From: an uncultured Caulobacterales bacterium
Lineage (GTDB): Bacteria; Pseudomonadota; Alphaproteobacteria; Caulobacterales; Caulobacteraceae
Reading direction: 5' to 3'
Length of the DNA stretch: 38,650 nucleotides
Assembly: GCA_903837135.1 (NCBI GenBank)
Contig: CAILTK010000104.1
Location: 1-38,650, forward strand
In this document: one piece after another, positions 17,756 through 25,640 of the stretch
Layout of the letters: each line of letters begins with the position of its first letter
Position numbering within the stretch: the first letter of the stretch is position 1
The notes under the pieces: model-generated
Told to the model about the DNA's origin: nothing
Database searches by the model: none
Seen by the model: the letters and a program-made list of their open reading frames with translations, nothing else
Program-made: the position numbers and the translations under genes

Positions 17756-17962
17756 TCAGTCCTTGCCGAGCACCTTGTCGGCCTTGCGGTCGATCTTGCC
17801 CGCCTCCGCCTTGGACATCCGCCCGGCCTTCACCGCCTGGGCGGCGCGCGCCTTGGCGTTGCGGGCGTGGGGTTTGTCCTCGATCGGGTAGGCGCGCTTG
17901 TCCGGTTCGGCGAACTTGGACTTCGGCAGCTTGTCGCGGTGGGCGGCGTCGAGCTCGGCCAT
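17756..17962 (-). CDS. Small basic protein of the DUF6582 type
   Basis: A 68-residue protein with the short pattern DKLPKSKFAEPDKRAYPIEDKPHARNAKARAAQAVKAG. It resembles the 'LPxSxFAxP..R.YPI.D..HARNA' core found in phage-related and soil-bacterial small proteins grouped as DUF6582; function unknown. It is strongly charged, has no Cys, and is probably cytosolic. AGGA precedes the ATG at 17962. A GGAAC-N17-GGTT element upstream could be a general-stress promoter. Its stop is 3 bases from the stop of the convergent gene. Confidence 0.78.
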   Translation of the reverse strand: MAELDAAHRDKLPKSKFAEPDKRAYPIEDKPHARNAKARAAQAVKAGRMSKAEAGKIDRKADKVLGKD

Positions 17963-17988
17963 GGCGGAATCCTCCGTGATGGCGGTTC

Positions 17989-18014
17989 AACCCGCGAGCC
18001 CCGGGCCATGTTCC
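17989..18014 (-). promoter_or_regulatory. Candidate EcfG-type stress promoter for the DUF6582-type gene
   Basis: On the minus strand GGAAC (18014-18010) is followed after 17 bases by GGTT (17992-17989); the consensus is GGAAC-N16/17-CGTT. The predicted start of transcription would be about 20 bases before the ATG at 17962 and would keep the AGGA ribosome site in the mRNA. One base departs from consensus. Confidence 0.4.
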
Positions 18015-18067
18015 TACGGCCCAGCCGGCGCTATAGGAAAACCCTGAACCCCATCCCGGAGCCGCCC

Positions 18068-18487
18068 GTGACGCCCGACGAACGTTCCCTGTTGCAGAGT
18101 TTCCTCACCGACCTGGCGCAGACGCCGAACGTGGCCAGGGATCCGGAGGCGGACGCCATGATCAACGAGGCGGTGCGGAGCAACCCGGGCGCGGTCTATC
18201 TCCTGGTTCAGCACGCCATTCTCGCCGACCAGGCTCTGCACGCGGCCCAGGCCCAGCTGCAGGCTCAACAATCCTCCTCTCCCGCCCCGAGCTTCCTGCC
18301 GCAGGCGGGGGGCGGCGCCATGGCGCCGTGGGCAGGCCAGGGCGGCGCGCCGGTGCAGTCGAGCCCGTTCGCCGCCAACAGCGGCCTCGGCGGCTTCCTG
18401 CGCAACGCCGGGACCATGGCCGCGGGCGTCGCCGCGGGCGACTTCCTGTTCCAGGGCATCGAGAACATCTTCTCGCCGCGCTGGTGA
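18068..18487 (+). CDS. DUF2076-type protein
   Basis: A 139-residue protein. Its start, VTPDERSLLQSFLTDLAQTPNVARDPEADAMINEAVRSNPGAVYLLVQHAILADQALHAAQAQL, is the typical DUF2076 opening, with a helical hairpin and 'YLLVQ'. The second part is Gly/Ala/Pro-rich and ends in a hydrophobic helix-like stretch AGVAAGDFLFQGIENIFS. The family is described as periplasmic-ligand-binding-like in databases, but the role is unknown. I chose GTG at 18068 because GGAG stands 6 bases before it and the DUF2076 domain begins there. It lies 16 bases before the LysE-type gene, so they may share a transcript. Confidence 0.85.
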   Translation: MTPDERSLLQSFLTDLAQTPNVARDPEADAMINEAVRSNPGAVYLLVQHAILADQALHAAQAQLQAQQSSSPAPSFLPQAGGGAMAPWAGQGGAPVQSSPFAANSGLGGFLRNAGTMAAGVAAGDFLFQGIENIFSPRW

Positions 18488-18503
18488 CGGGCGCGCCGGG
18501 TCG

Positions 18504-19136
18504 ATGTCGCCCCTCGCCGTATCCCTGCTGGCGTTCGCGGCGGCGGCGGGCGTCCTGACCCTGACCCCGGGCGTCGACACCGCCATGGTCCTGCGCGCCT
18601 CTGCCGCCGAAGGGCCCCGGGGCGGGGCCGCGGCGTCGGCCGGCATCTGCCTCGGCCTGCTGGTCTGGGGGACCGGGGCCGCCTTCGGCCTGACGGCCCT
18701 GCTGGCGGCCTCGAAACTCGCCTTCACCGGAGTGAAATGGGCCGGCGGCGCCTACCTCGCCCACCTCGGGATCAAGCTCCTGCTGAAGCCGCGCGCCGCC
18801 CTGGCCGAGGCCGGCGCCGGCCCGCCGCCGCCCGGAGGCTGGACGGGCGCCTTCCGGCGCGGCCTGTTCACCAACTTGCTGAACCCCAAGATCGGCGTGT
18901 TCTACATCACCTTCCTGCCGCAGTTCATTCCGCACGGTTACGACGTGGCGGCGCTCTCGCTGGTGCTGGCGTCCATCCACGTCCTCTTGTCGATGATCTG
19001 GCTCTCGGTGCTGGTAGCGCTGACCGTGCCGCTCGGACGGCTCCTCAGGCGCCCGGCCGTGGTGAAGACGCTCGATCGCCTGACCGGCGCGGTGTTCCTC
19101 GGCTTCGGCGTCAAATTGGCGTTGTCCGAAGCCTAG
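18504..19136 (+). CDS. LysE/RhtB family amino acid exporter
   Basis: A 210-residue inner-membrane protein with about six hydrophobic segments. The family motif TLTPGVDTAMVLRASAAEG (residues ~19-37) and GLFTNLLNPKIGVFYITFLPQFI (~117-140) are present. LysE/RhtB proteins export amino acids or derivatives; the exact substrate cannot be told. In most homologues the first motif reads 'PGPxx'; here it is PGVDT. It follows the DUF2076 gene closely and precedes fliI by 45 bases. Confidence 0.93.
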   Translation: MSPLAVSLLAFAAAAGVLTLTPGVDTAMVLRASAAEGPRGGAAASAGICLGLLVWGTGAAFGLTALLAASKLAFTGVKWAGGAYLAHLGIKLLLKPRAALAEAGAGPPPPGGWTGAFRRGLFTNLLNPKIGVFYITFLPQFIPHGYDVAALSLVLASIHVLLSMIWLSVLVALTVPLGRLLRRPAVVKTLDRLTGAVFLGFGVKLALSEA

Positions 19137-19181
19137 AGCCCCCGCTTCACGCGTGGTTAACGACGGGCGCGCAAGGGTGCG

Positions 19182-20576
19182 GTGAACCTTCGGATCACCC
19201 GCTTGCGCAACCTGATCGACGCCATCGACCGGATCGACCCCTTGACCGTCTCGGGGCGAGTGGCCGCCGTGAACGGCCTGCTGATCGAGGCCAAGGGCGG
19301 CCTCGCCCGGCTGTCGGTCGGGGCCCGGGCCGATATCGTGCGCGGGCCGGGCCTGGCGCCCCTGCCGACGGAGGTGGTGGGGTTCCGCGAGACCCGCGCC
19401 CTGCTGATGCCGTTCGGTCCGGTGGAGGGGGTCGCCCCGGGCGCCGAGATCATCATCCGGCCGGAGGGCGCCGCGGTCCGACCCACCCTGGCCTGGCGCG
19501 GCCGCATCATCGACGCCTTCGCCCAGCCGATCGACGGCAAGGGGCCGTTGCCGCAGGGCCCGGTCGGCTATCCGCTGCGGGCGCCGCCGCCGCCCGCGCA
19601 TACCCGCGCCCGCGTGGGCCAGCGCCTGGACCTCGGGGTGCGGGCCATGGACGTCTTCACCACCGCCTCGCGCGGCCAGCGGCTCGGCATCTTCGCCGGG
19701 TCGGGCGTCGGCAAGAGCGTGCTCCTCTCCATGCTGGCGCGGCAGGCGAGCTGCGACGCCGTGGTGGTCGGCCTGATCGGCGAACGGGGCCGGGAGGTGC
19801 GCGAATTCATCGAGGAGACCCTGGGCCCGGAAGGCCTCGCCCGCGCCATCGTCGTCGTGGCCACTTCGGACGAACCCGCGCTGAAGCGCCGCCAGGCCGC
19901 CTACCTGACCATGGCCATCGCCGAATACCTGCGCGACCAGGACCAGGAGGTGCTGTGCCTGATGGACAGCGTCACCCGCTTCGCCATGGCCCAGCGCGAG
20001 ATCGGCCTCGCCGCCGGCGAGCCGCCGACCACCAAGGGCTATACGCCGACCGTCTTCACCGAACTGCCCAAGCTTCTGGAGCGCGCCGGACCGGGGCCGA
20101 TCCGCCCCGACGGCACCGAAGCCGCGCCGATCACCGCCATGTTCACCGTGCTGGTCGACGGCGACGACCATAACGAACCGATCGCCGACGCGGTGCGCGG
20201 GATCCTCGACGGTCACATCGTCATGGAGCGCGCGATCGCCGAGCGCGGACGTTTCCCGGCCATCAACGTGCTGAAGTCGATCAGCCGCACCATGCCCGGC
20301 AACCAGACGCCCGACGAACGGGCGATCGTCCGGAGCGCCCGCCAGGCGCTGTCGTCCTACGCCAACATGGAGGAGCTGATCCGCATCGGCGCCTACCGCA
20401 CCGGCTCGGACGCCGAGGTCGACCGCGCCATCGCCCTCAATCCCGCGCTCGAGGCCTTCCTCAGCCAGGACAAGGACGAGACCACGCCGCTCGCCGAGGC
20501 GTTTCGTAGCCTGCAGGGCGTCCTGGCCAATGCGCCCGCGCCCCTGACCGCTCAAGTGTTCGAGGGCGCCCGATGA
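19182..20576 (+). CDS. fliI: Flagellar protein export ATPase FliI
   Basis: A 464-residue ATPase related to F1-beta that powers and orders export through the flagellar type III apparatus. Walker A is GSGVGKS (residues 173-179), Walker B sits in [22 protein letters not shown], and [18 protein letters not shown] and [10 protein letters not shown](R)TG near the end are FliI-type. The start is GTG at 19182 with AAGGG upstream. It overlaps fliJ by ATGA (20573-20576). No other flagellar gene is in the window, so this is an isolated fliI-fliJ pair, as described in Caulobacter. A GGTTAAC sequence at 19155-19161 resembles a CtrA half-site but is not strong evidence of control. Confidence 0.97.
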   Translation: MNLRITRLRNLIDAIDRIDPLTVSGRVAAVNGLLIEAKGGLARLSVGARADIVRGPGLAPLPTEVVGFRETRALLMPFGPVEGVAPGAEIIIRPEGAAVRPTLAWRGRIIDAFAQPIDGKGPLPQGPVGYPLRAPPPPAHTRARVGQRLDLGVRAMDVFTTASRGQRLGIFAGSGVGKSVLLSMLARQASCDAVVVGLIGERGREVREFIEETLGPEGLARAIVVVATSDEPALKRRQAAYLTMAIAEYLRDQDQEVLCLMDSVTRFAMAQREIGLAAGEPPTTKGYTPTVFTELPKLLERAGPGPIRPDGTEAAPITAMFTVLVDGDDHNEPIADAVRGILDGHIVMERAIAERGRFPAINVLKSISRTMPGNQTPDERAIVRSARQALSSYANMEELIRIGAYRTGSDAEVDRAIALNPALEAFLSQDKDETTPLAEAFRSLQGVLANAPAPLTAQVFEGAR

Positions 20577-20983
20577 GCTGGACCGACAGCCTGATCCGTA
20601 TCCGCAACTTCGAGATCGAGGAGCTGCGCAAACGCCTGTTGGCCCTGCTCGACCGGCGCGCCGCCCTCGAGGCCGAGCTGAAGGACCTCGACGAGGAGGC
20701 CCGCCGCGAGAGCGCCCACGCCCGGGACGACGCCGCGGCCGGCTGGTACCTGGCCGGCTTCCGCGTCGGCTGGAAACAGCGCCGGACGCGGGTGGAGGGC
20801 GACCTTCGGGCCCTGGCCGCGGAGGAGGAAGGCGCGCGCGACGCCCTCTCCCAGGCCTTCGAAGCGCTCAAGAAGGTGGAGAAGGCGGCCGAAGGCATCG
20901 CCGCCGCCGCCGCCAAGGACGAAGCGCGGCGTGAAACCCAGGCCATGGACGAACAGGCCCTCCGGCGGCGATTGGCGGGGTAG
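20573..20983 (+). CDS. fliJ: Flagellar export chaperone FliJ
   Basis: A 136-residue almost wholly helical protein with charged heptad-like sequence ([33 protein letters not shown]...), fitting FliJ. FliJ forms a two-stranded coiled coil that sits in the FliI hexamer and links it to the export gate. Sequence identity within the family is low, so the call rests on the coiled-coil character, length (~140) and the ATGA overlap with fliI. No further flagellar gene follows; the next gene is convergent. Confidence 0.88.
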   Translation: MSWTDSLIRIRNFEIEELRKRLLALLDRRAALEAELKDLDEEARRESAHARDDAAAGWYLAGFRVGWKQRRTRVEGDLRALAAEEEGARDALSQAFEALKKVEKAAEGIAAAAAKDEARRETQAMDEQALRRRLAG

Positions 20984-21009
20984 GCGCGGCCGCGTCGAGA
21001 CCTTCGGAC

Positions 21010-21276
21010 TTACTGCGGCTTCTGCGCCTGTATCTGGGCGCGCATGGCGGCGATCGCCGACTTGCAGCCGTCGGACAGATCGGCGGCGTGATCCATCATG
21101 CACTGGCGGCGGTCGGGCCCGGTCTTGTCGGGGCACAGCTTCTGGACATCGGCCGCGCAGGCCTGACGGATCGCCGACATCGCCGGGGCGCCTTGGCCTT
21201 GGCCGGCCTGGGCGGCGGCGACGCCAGCGCTCAGCAGGGTAAGAGCCGCCGCGGCGGCCAGGGTGGAGCGTATCAT
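21010..21276 (-). CDS. Small exported cysteine-rich-repeat protein
   Basis: An 88-residue protein with a Sec signal peptide (MIRSTLAAAAALTLLSAGVAAAQA) and one short module, IRQACAADVQKLCPDKTGPDRRQCMMDHAADLSDGCKSAIAAM. Four Cys with this spacing match the cysteine-rich repeat (GLG1-like) seen in many small alphaproteobacterial secreted proteins. The Cys probably form two disulfides in the periplasm. Function is unknown. I chose ATG at 21276 since AAGGG lies upstream and the signal peptide begins there. It is divergent from the xylanase gene. Confidence 0.85.
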   Translation of the reverse strand: MIRSTLAAAAALTLLSAGVAAAQAGQGQGAPAMSAIRQACAADVQKLCPDKTGPDRRQCMMDHAADLSDGCKSAIAAMRAQIQAQKPQ

Positions 21277-21379
21277 TGGGAGCCCTTTCGTCCCCCTCCA
21301 TCGGGGGCGCGCGCGAATCTGCCGGATCGGCGGTCCCGTCGCTAGCTTAGTTTTAAGTCGGCTCTGCAATCCTTACTCC

Positions 21380-22465
21380 ATGCCGACACAATCTCGCAGA
21401 CGGATCCTGACCGCCGCCCCGGCGCTGCTGCTGGCGGCCTGCAAGGGTCCGGCGCAGGCTCAGCCGCCGGTGAGCGCGCCTCCGCTCAAACAGGTCGTCC
21501 CCTTCCCGCTCGGCGTGGCCGCCATGACGGGCCAGTTCGGCGATCCGCAGTTCGTCGACCTTCTGACCCGCAACTTCTCCCAGCTCACCCCCGAGTGGGA
21601 GATGAAGATGGAGGCCATCCTGCGGGACGACGGCGCTTTCGACTACGCCCGGTCCGACGCCATCGCCGCCTTCGCCGCCGACCATGGCCTGCGCCTGCAC
21701 GGCCATACCCTGATCTGGTACGCCCAGAAGCCGGCCGCCTTCGAACGCATCGACGGCGCGGGCCAGCCGTTCGCCGACGCCTACCGCAACTACATCCTGG
21801 CCGTCGCCGGACGCTATCGCGGCCGGGTGGTGGGATGGGACGTGGTCAACGAGGCGATCAACGAGGACGGCGAGGGCGAGCGCGACTGCCTGTGGCGCCG
21901 CAACCTGGGCCCCGACTACGCCGCCCTCGCCTTCCGCCACGCCCGCGAGGCCGATCCGGACGCGCCGCTGTTCCTGAACGACTACTTCCTCGACACCCTG
22001 CCGAACAAACGCAGGAGTTTCCTGCGCCTGGCGGAACGGATCCTGAAGTCGGGCGCGCCCCTGACCGGCCTCGGCTCCCAGACCCACGTCTCGATCCACA
22101 TGGCGCCGGGCGCCGTCCGGGCGGCGATCAAGGACCTCGCCAGCCTCGGCCTGCCCATCCACGTGTCGGAACTCGACGTCTCGATCCGCAACGCCGACGG
22201 CGCCAGGGGCGCCCTCGACATGACGCCGCTGGCGGAGCGTCTGGCGCATCAGGCCCGCGTGGTGCACGAAGCCGCCGACGCCTTCACCGCCCTGCCCGCG
22301 CATCAACGCTACGCCTTCACCGTCTGGGGCCTGCGCGACAAGGACAGCTGGCTGCGCCACCCGCCCAACGCCGGCGACGGCACGGACAGGCCTCTGCTGT
22401 TCGACGACGACGGCCGCCCGAAGCCGGCGGCGCGCGCCCTGGTCGACGCGGCGGCCGGGCGATAG
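21380..22465 (+). CDS. GH10 endo-1,4-beta-xylanase, predicted Tat lipoprotein
   Basis: A 361-residue glycoside hydrolase of family 10. The barrel is seen in LTPEWEMKMEAI, RLHGHTLIWYAQKP, the acid/base site GWDVVNEAINE (Glu158), FLNDYFLDT, GLGSQTHVSI, the nucleophile HVSELDVS (Glu264) and FTVWGLRDKDSWL. The N-terminus MPTQSRRRILTAAPALLLAAC combines a twin-arginine motif with a lipobox LAAC (Cys21). This predicts export in folded form and lipid anchoring. It has no carbohydrate-binding module. Substrates would be xylan or xylo-oligosaccharides in the periplasm or at the surface. An APC permease follows on the same strand, but no sugar transporter does. Confidence 0.94.
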   Translation: MPTQSRRRILTAAPALLLAACKGPAQAQPPVSAPPLKQVVPFPLGVAAMTGQFGDPQFVDLLTRNFSQLTPEWEMKMEAILRDDGAFDYARSDAIAAFAADHGLRLHGHTLIWYAQKPAAFERIDGAGQPFADAYRNYILAVAGRYRGRVVGWDVVNEAINEDGEGERDCLWRRNLGPDYAALAFRHAREADPDAPLFLNDYFLDTLPNKRRSFLRLAERILKSGAPLTGLGSQTHVSIHMAPGAVRAAIKDLASLGLPIHVSELDVSIRNADGARGALDMTPLAERLAHQARVVHEAADAFTALPAHQRYAFTVWGLRDKDSWLRHPPNAGDGTDRPLLFDDDGRPKPAARALVDAAAGR

Positions 22466-22571
22466 GTCCATTTCAGGTCATTTGCCCCCGGCCGCCGCGC
22501 TGACGCCCTGATTGGACTTGCCTTTCCGCTTCGGCCCTGAACCCTTTCCGGGCTTGAGTTCGGGAGGAATC

Positions 22572-23990
22572 ATGGCGGTGAGTGATGCGGTCGAGCCGGC
22601 GATCGTCGCCGATCCGGCGCCCGGCAAGCTGCACAAGCAGCTCGGCACCTTCGGATGCCTGCTCCTGGCCATGTCCGCCCTGTCGCCGGTGCTGTCGATC
22701 TTCGGGGTCGGTTCGGACGTGCTGCAGCACGCGGGCTCGGCGGCGGCGCCCCTTTTTCTTCTCGGCATCGGCGTCGCCGTCGTCTGGGCGGTGGTCTACG
22801 CCGAACTTGGATCCGCCTATCCCTACGCCGGGGGAGATTATGTGGGCGTGGGCGCGATCCTGGGCCCCTGGGCCGGCGCGGTCACCCTGGCCATCTGGTC
22901 GGCCACCATGGGACCGCAGGTGGCGTTCCAGGCCCGCACGATCGCCACCTATGTGCATGACGTGCTGCCGGCGGCGCCCGCCGACGTCGTCACCCTGCTG
23001 GCCCTGGCCGGCGCCGTCGGCGTCGGTCTGATGACGGTGCGCACGGGGGCCCTCGTCACCGGCCTGTTCCTCACCATCGAACTGATCGCCGTGGTGGTGC
23101 TCACGGCCGCGGGGCTGACGCATCCGTCGCACGATCCCCAGTCCATCATCGCCCACCCGCTGGTGGCCGGCGCGGGCGGCCTTCTGATCGCCCCGACCTT
23201 CGCCGCCCTGGCGCTCGCCGGCGTCAACACCGCCTACGCCACCGTGGGCGGCAACCAGGCCCTCTACTTCGGCGAAGAGCTGATCGATCCGCACAAGCGG
23301 ATGGGACGGGTGGTGCTGATCGCCTGCCTGGTCGGCTCGGTCTTCATCGCCGTGCCTGTCGTGGTGGTCGTGCTCGGCGCGCCCGATCTCCCCGCCGTGC
23401 TGCGCAGCCCCGCGCCGATGGCCGCCTTCGCGGCGCAAACCCTGGGTCCCGCCGCCGGCAAGGTGCTCAGCGCCTGCATCGCCCTTGCCATCTTCAATGC
23501 GCTGATCGTGCAGATCATGATGGGGTCGCGGCTCTATTACAGCCTGGGCCGCGACGGCGTTTTCGCCAGGCCGGTGAACCGCTTCCTCGACGCCGTCGAC
23601 CATCGGTCGGGCGTGCCCCGCCGCGCGACGCTGGCGCTCGCCGCCTTCTCGACCGGGTGCTGCTTCCTCAGCGCCCACACCCTGCTCGTGTTCCTGAACG
23701 GCCTGATGGTCTACGGCTGGGGTCTGGTGTGCCTGGCCGTGATCCTCGGCCGCCTGCGCGGCAAGACCGGCGCGCCCGGCTACTGGCGCGCGCCGCTCGG
23801 CGTCCTGGCCCCCGTGCTCGGCCTGATCCTCGCCGCGGTCTTCACCGCCGCCGACATCGCCGACGCCGATGCGGGTCGGCCGAGCCTTCTGATCATGGGG
23901 GCGATCGTGGTCGCCGCGGTGATCTGGAGCAAGGTCGTGCTCGAACGCCGACCGGGCGGCTGGACCCCCACGCTGGTGGATCACGCCTAG
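22572..23990 (+). CDS. APC superfamily amino acid/polyamine permease
   Basis: A 472-residue inner-membrane protein with about 12 hydrophobic segments. It begins KLHKQLGTFGCLLLAMSALSPVLSIFGVGSDVL, and YAELGSAYPYAGGDYVGVGAILGPWAG is the conserved APC helix-3 region. GNQALYFGEELIDPHKRMGRVVLIA and SRLYYSLGRDGVFARPVNRFL are the usual cytosolic loop motifs, so an amine or amino acid is the likely substrate. GGGAGGA stands directly before the ATG at 22572. A pathway link to the amine oxidase at 10385 is possible but distant. No neighbour tells the substrate. Confidence 0.93.
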   Translation: MAVSDAVEPAIVADPAPGKLHKQLGTFGCLLLAMSALSPVLSIFGVGSDVLQHAGSAAAPLFLLGIGVAVVWAVVYAELGSAYPYAGGDYVGVGAILGPWAGAVTLAIWSATMGPQVAFQARTIATYVHDVLPAAPADVVTLLALAGAVGVGLMTVRTGALVTGLFLTIELIAVVVLTAAGLTHPSHDPQSIIAHPLVAGAGGLLIAPTFAALALAGVNTAYATVGGNQALYFGEELIDPHKRMGRVVLIACLVGSVFIAVPVVVVVLGAPDLPAVLRSPAPMAAFAAQTLGPAAGKVLSACIALAIFNALIVQIMMGSRLYYSLGRDGVFARPVNRFLDAVDHRSGVPRRATLALAAFSTGCCFLSAHTLLVFLNGLMVYGWGLVCLAVILGRLRGKTGAPGYWRAPLGVLAPVLGLILAAVFTAADIADADAGRPSLLIMGAIVVAAVIWSKVVLERRPGGWTPTLVDHA

Positions 23991-24065
23991 ACCGCGAGCC
24001 TCGCAACCTCGACGTCGGCCCTGCCCTGAGCCCGGCGACGGATGAGGCGAGCGCGACCGCCCCTT

Positions 24066-24455
24066 TTACAGATCCGGACCGCCGATCAGCGGGGTCGGCG
24101 GATCCCTCGGCGCGACGGCCGCGTCCTGGGCGAGGCGCAGCGCCCGCAGGTCCTCGGCGATGCGGAACACCGCCAGATAGAATTCGCACATGCCGCGCCA
24201 GATCAGGGCGAGGGCCGCGGTGAGCAACAGCCCCATCACGAACACCGGCACGGCCAGGGCGGCGCCCACCAGCGACATGTCGCGGATCACCAGCCCCACC
24301 GATCCACCGACCACGCCGAAGCCGATGATGGCGATGATGGCCATCCCGGCCCAGTAGATCAGGTGGGTGATCGGCCCGGTCATCAGCCGGTCGAAGGTCA
24401 ACATGTCCCAGATGAAGGTGCGGGAGACGGACGGCTTGGTCTTCGGGGCTCGCAT
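24066..24455 (-). CDS. DUF4282 membrane protein
   Basis: A 129-residue protein with two membrane spans (ITHLIYWAGMAIIAIIGFGVVGG and GAALAVPVFVMGLLLTAALALIW) after a short soluble FIWDMLTFDRLMT segment. It ends with MCEFYLAVFRIAEDLRAL and a Pro-rich tail. This layout and the 'W-R-x-x-C-E-x-x-x-x-x-F-x-I' stretch match DUF4282. The role is unknown. It is divergent from trxB. Confidence 0.85.
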   Translation of the reverse strand: MRAPKTKPSVSRTFIWDMLTFDRLMTGPITHLIYWAGMAIIAIIGFGVVGGSVGLVIRDMSLVGAALAVPVFVMGLLLTAALALIWRGMCEFYLAVFRIAEDLRALRLAQDAAVAPRDPPTPLIGGPDL

Positions 24456-24516
24456 ACGCGCTCGGATAGCGGCTGACGGAGCGCAAGCCTAGCCCGGATC
24501 GAAGGGGTGCGGCAAC

Positions 24517-24540
24517 CGAACGATGCCGCGGCGTCGTTCG
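24517..24540. repeat. Near-perfect 24-bp palindrome between DUF4282 gene and trxB
   Basis: Arms CGAACGA (24517-24523) and TCGTTCG (24534-24540) flank a centre with CCGCGG; only one symmetric base pair mismatches over 24 bases. It lies 57 bases before the trxB start. A second GCCGCGGCG copy follows a few bases later. It may be an operator or a hairpin of the 5' leader of trxB. Confidence 0.5.
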
Positions 24541-24596
24541 CGAGGCCGCGGCGCCCCGGGGTCGCGCAAACGCGGAATCGTCCCTAGATAGGCGCC

Positions 24597-25604
24597 ATGT
24601 CATCGTCCGATCCCCGCTCTGTCCGCGTCGCCATCATCGGTTCCGGCCCCGCCGGCTACACCGCCGCCATCTACGCCGCCCGCGCCATGCTGAAGCCCGT
24701 GCTGATCTCGGGCATGGAGCCCGGCGGCCAGTTGACCATCACCACCGACGTGGAGAATTACCCGGGCTTCGCCGACGTGATCCAGGGTCCCTGGCTGATG
24801 GACCAGATGCGCGCCCAGGCCGAGCACGTCGGGACGGAAATCATCAGCGACCTCGTGGTGAAGGCCGAACTCAAGGAACGGCCGTTCCGCCTCACCCTCG
24901 ATTCCGGCGCGGTGCTGCTGGCCGAGACGGTGATCATCGCCACCGGGGCCCAGGCCAAATGGCTCGGCCTGCCGTCGGAGCAGCATTTCCGCGGCTTCGG
25001 CGTGTCGGCCTGCGCCACCTGCGACGCCTTCTTCTATCGCAACCGTGAGGTCGCCGTGATCGGCGGCGGCAATACGGCGGTGGAGGAGGCCCTGTACCTG
25101 ACCGCCTTCGCCTCGAAGGTCACCCTGATCCACCGCCGCGACGAACTGCGCGCCGAGCGCATCCTGCAGGAGCGGCTGTTCGCCAATCCGAAGGTCGAGA
25201 CGATCTGGAACAGCGAGATCGATGCGGTGCAAGGCGACGACAACCCGCGCGGCGTCACCGCCATCCGGCTGAAGAACCTGGTCGACGGATCGATCTCCAC
25301 CCTGCCGGTGGACGGCGTGTTCGTCGCCATCGGCCACGCGCCGGCCTCGAGCCTGTTCAAGGGCCAGCTCAAGATGGACAAGGCGGGCTATCTGAAGGTC
25401 AAGGGCGGCGCGACCTCGACCGCGATCAAGGGCGTGTTCGCCGCCGGCGACGTCACCGACGACGTCTACCGCCAGGCGGTGACCGCGGCCGGCATGGGCT
25501 GCATGGCGGCGCTCGAAGCCGCGCGCCTGCTGGCCGAAGAGGACCACGCCCGCGCCCACCACCCGATCTCCCACCACGAGGCCGAGAAGATCGCGGTTTG
25601 GTAG
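24597..25604 (+). CDS. trxB: Thioredoxin reductase
   Basis: A 335-residue FAD/NADPH enzyme that keeps thioredoxin reduced. The FAD loop IIGSGPAGYTAAIYAARA (residues ~13-30), GGQLTITTDVENYPGF, the redox-active CATC (about 141-144, inside SACATCDAFFYR), the NADPH loop VIGGGNTAVEEALYLT and GVFAAGDVTDDVYRQAVTAAGMGCMAA are all intact. Length and domain order match low-molecular-weight bacterial TrxB. The start ATG at 24597 fits the family N-terminus. It would supply electrons for reductases such as the fRMsr at 16304. A strong palindrome is in its upstream region. Confidence 0.97.
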   Translation: MSSSDPRSVRVAIIGSGPAGYTAAIYAARAMLKPVLISGMEPGGQLTITTDVENYPGFADVIQGPWLMDQMRAQAEHVGTEIISDLVVKAELKERPFRLTLDSGAVLLAETVIIATGAQAKWLGLPSEQHFRGFGVSACATCDAFFYRNREVAVIGGGNTAVEEALYLTAFASKVTLIHRRDELRAERILQERLFANPKVETIWNSEIDAVQGDDNPRGVTAIRLKNLVDGSISTLPVDGVFVAIGHAPASSLFKGQLKMDKAGYLKVKGGATSTAIKGVFAAGDVTDDVYRQAVTAAGMGCMAALEAARLLAEEDHARAHHPISHHEAEKIAVW

Positions 25605-25640
25605 GCCCCAGGCCCGCTCATCCCCGCGGAGGCAGCGGAT

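Noticed and set aside
19155-19161. GGTTAAC before fliI considered as a CtrA site
   Set aside because: Only a half-site is present; the second half of TTAA-N7-TTAA is missing, so the match is too short to claim.
18162-20555. 797-codon minus-strand frame across fliI and the LysE-type gene
   Set aside because: It spans several real plus-strand genes with intact motifs, and its translation is low-complexity Arg/Gly/Asp.
22473-23984. 503-codon minus-strand frame opposite the APC permease
   Set aside because: It is a His/Gly/Asp-rich antisense artefact; only its last 31 codons, outside the permease gene, are kept as a weak finding.
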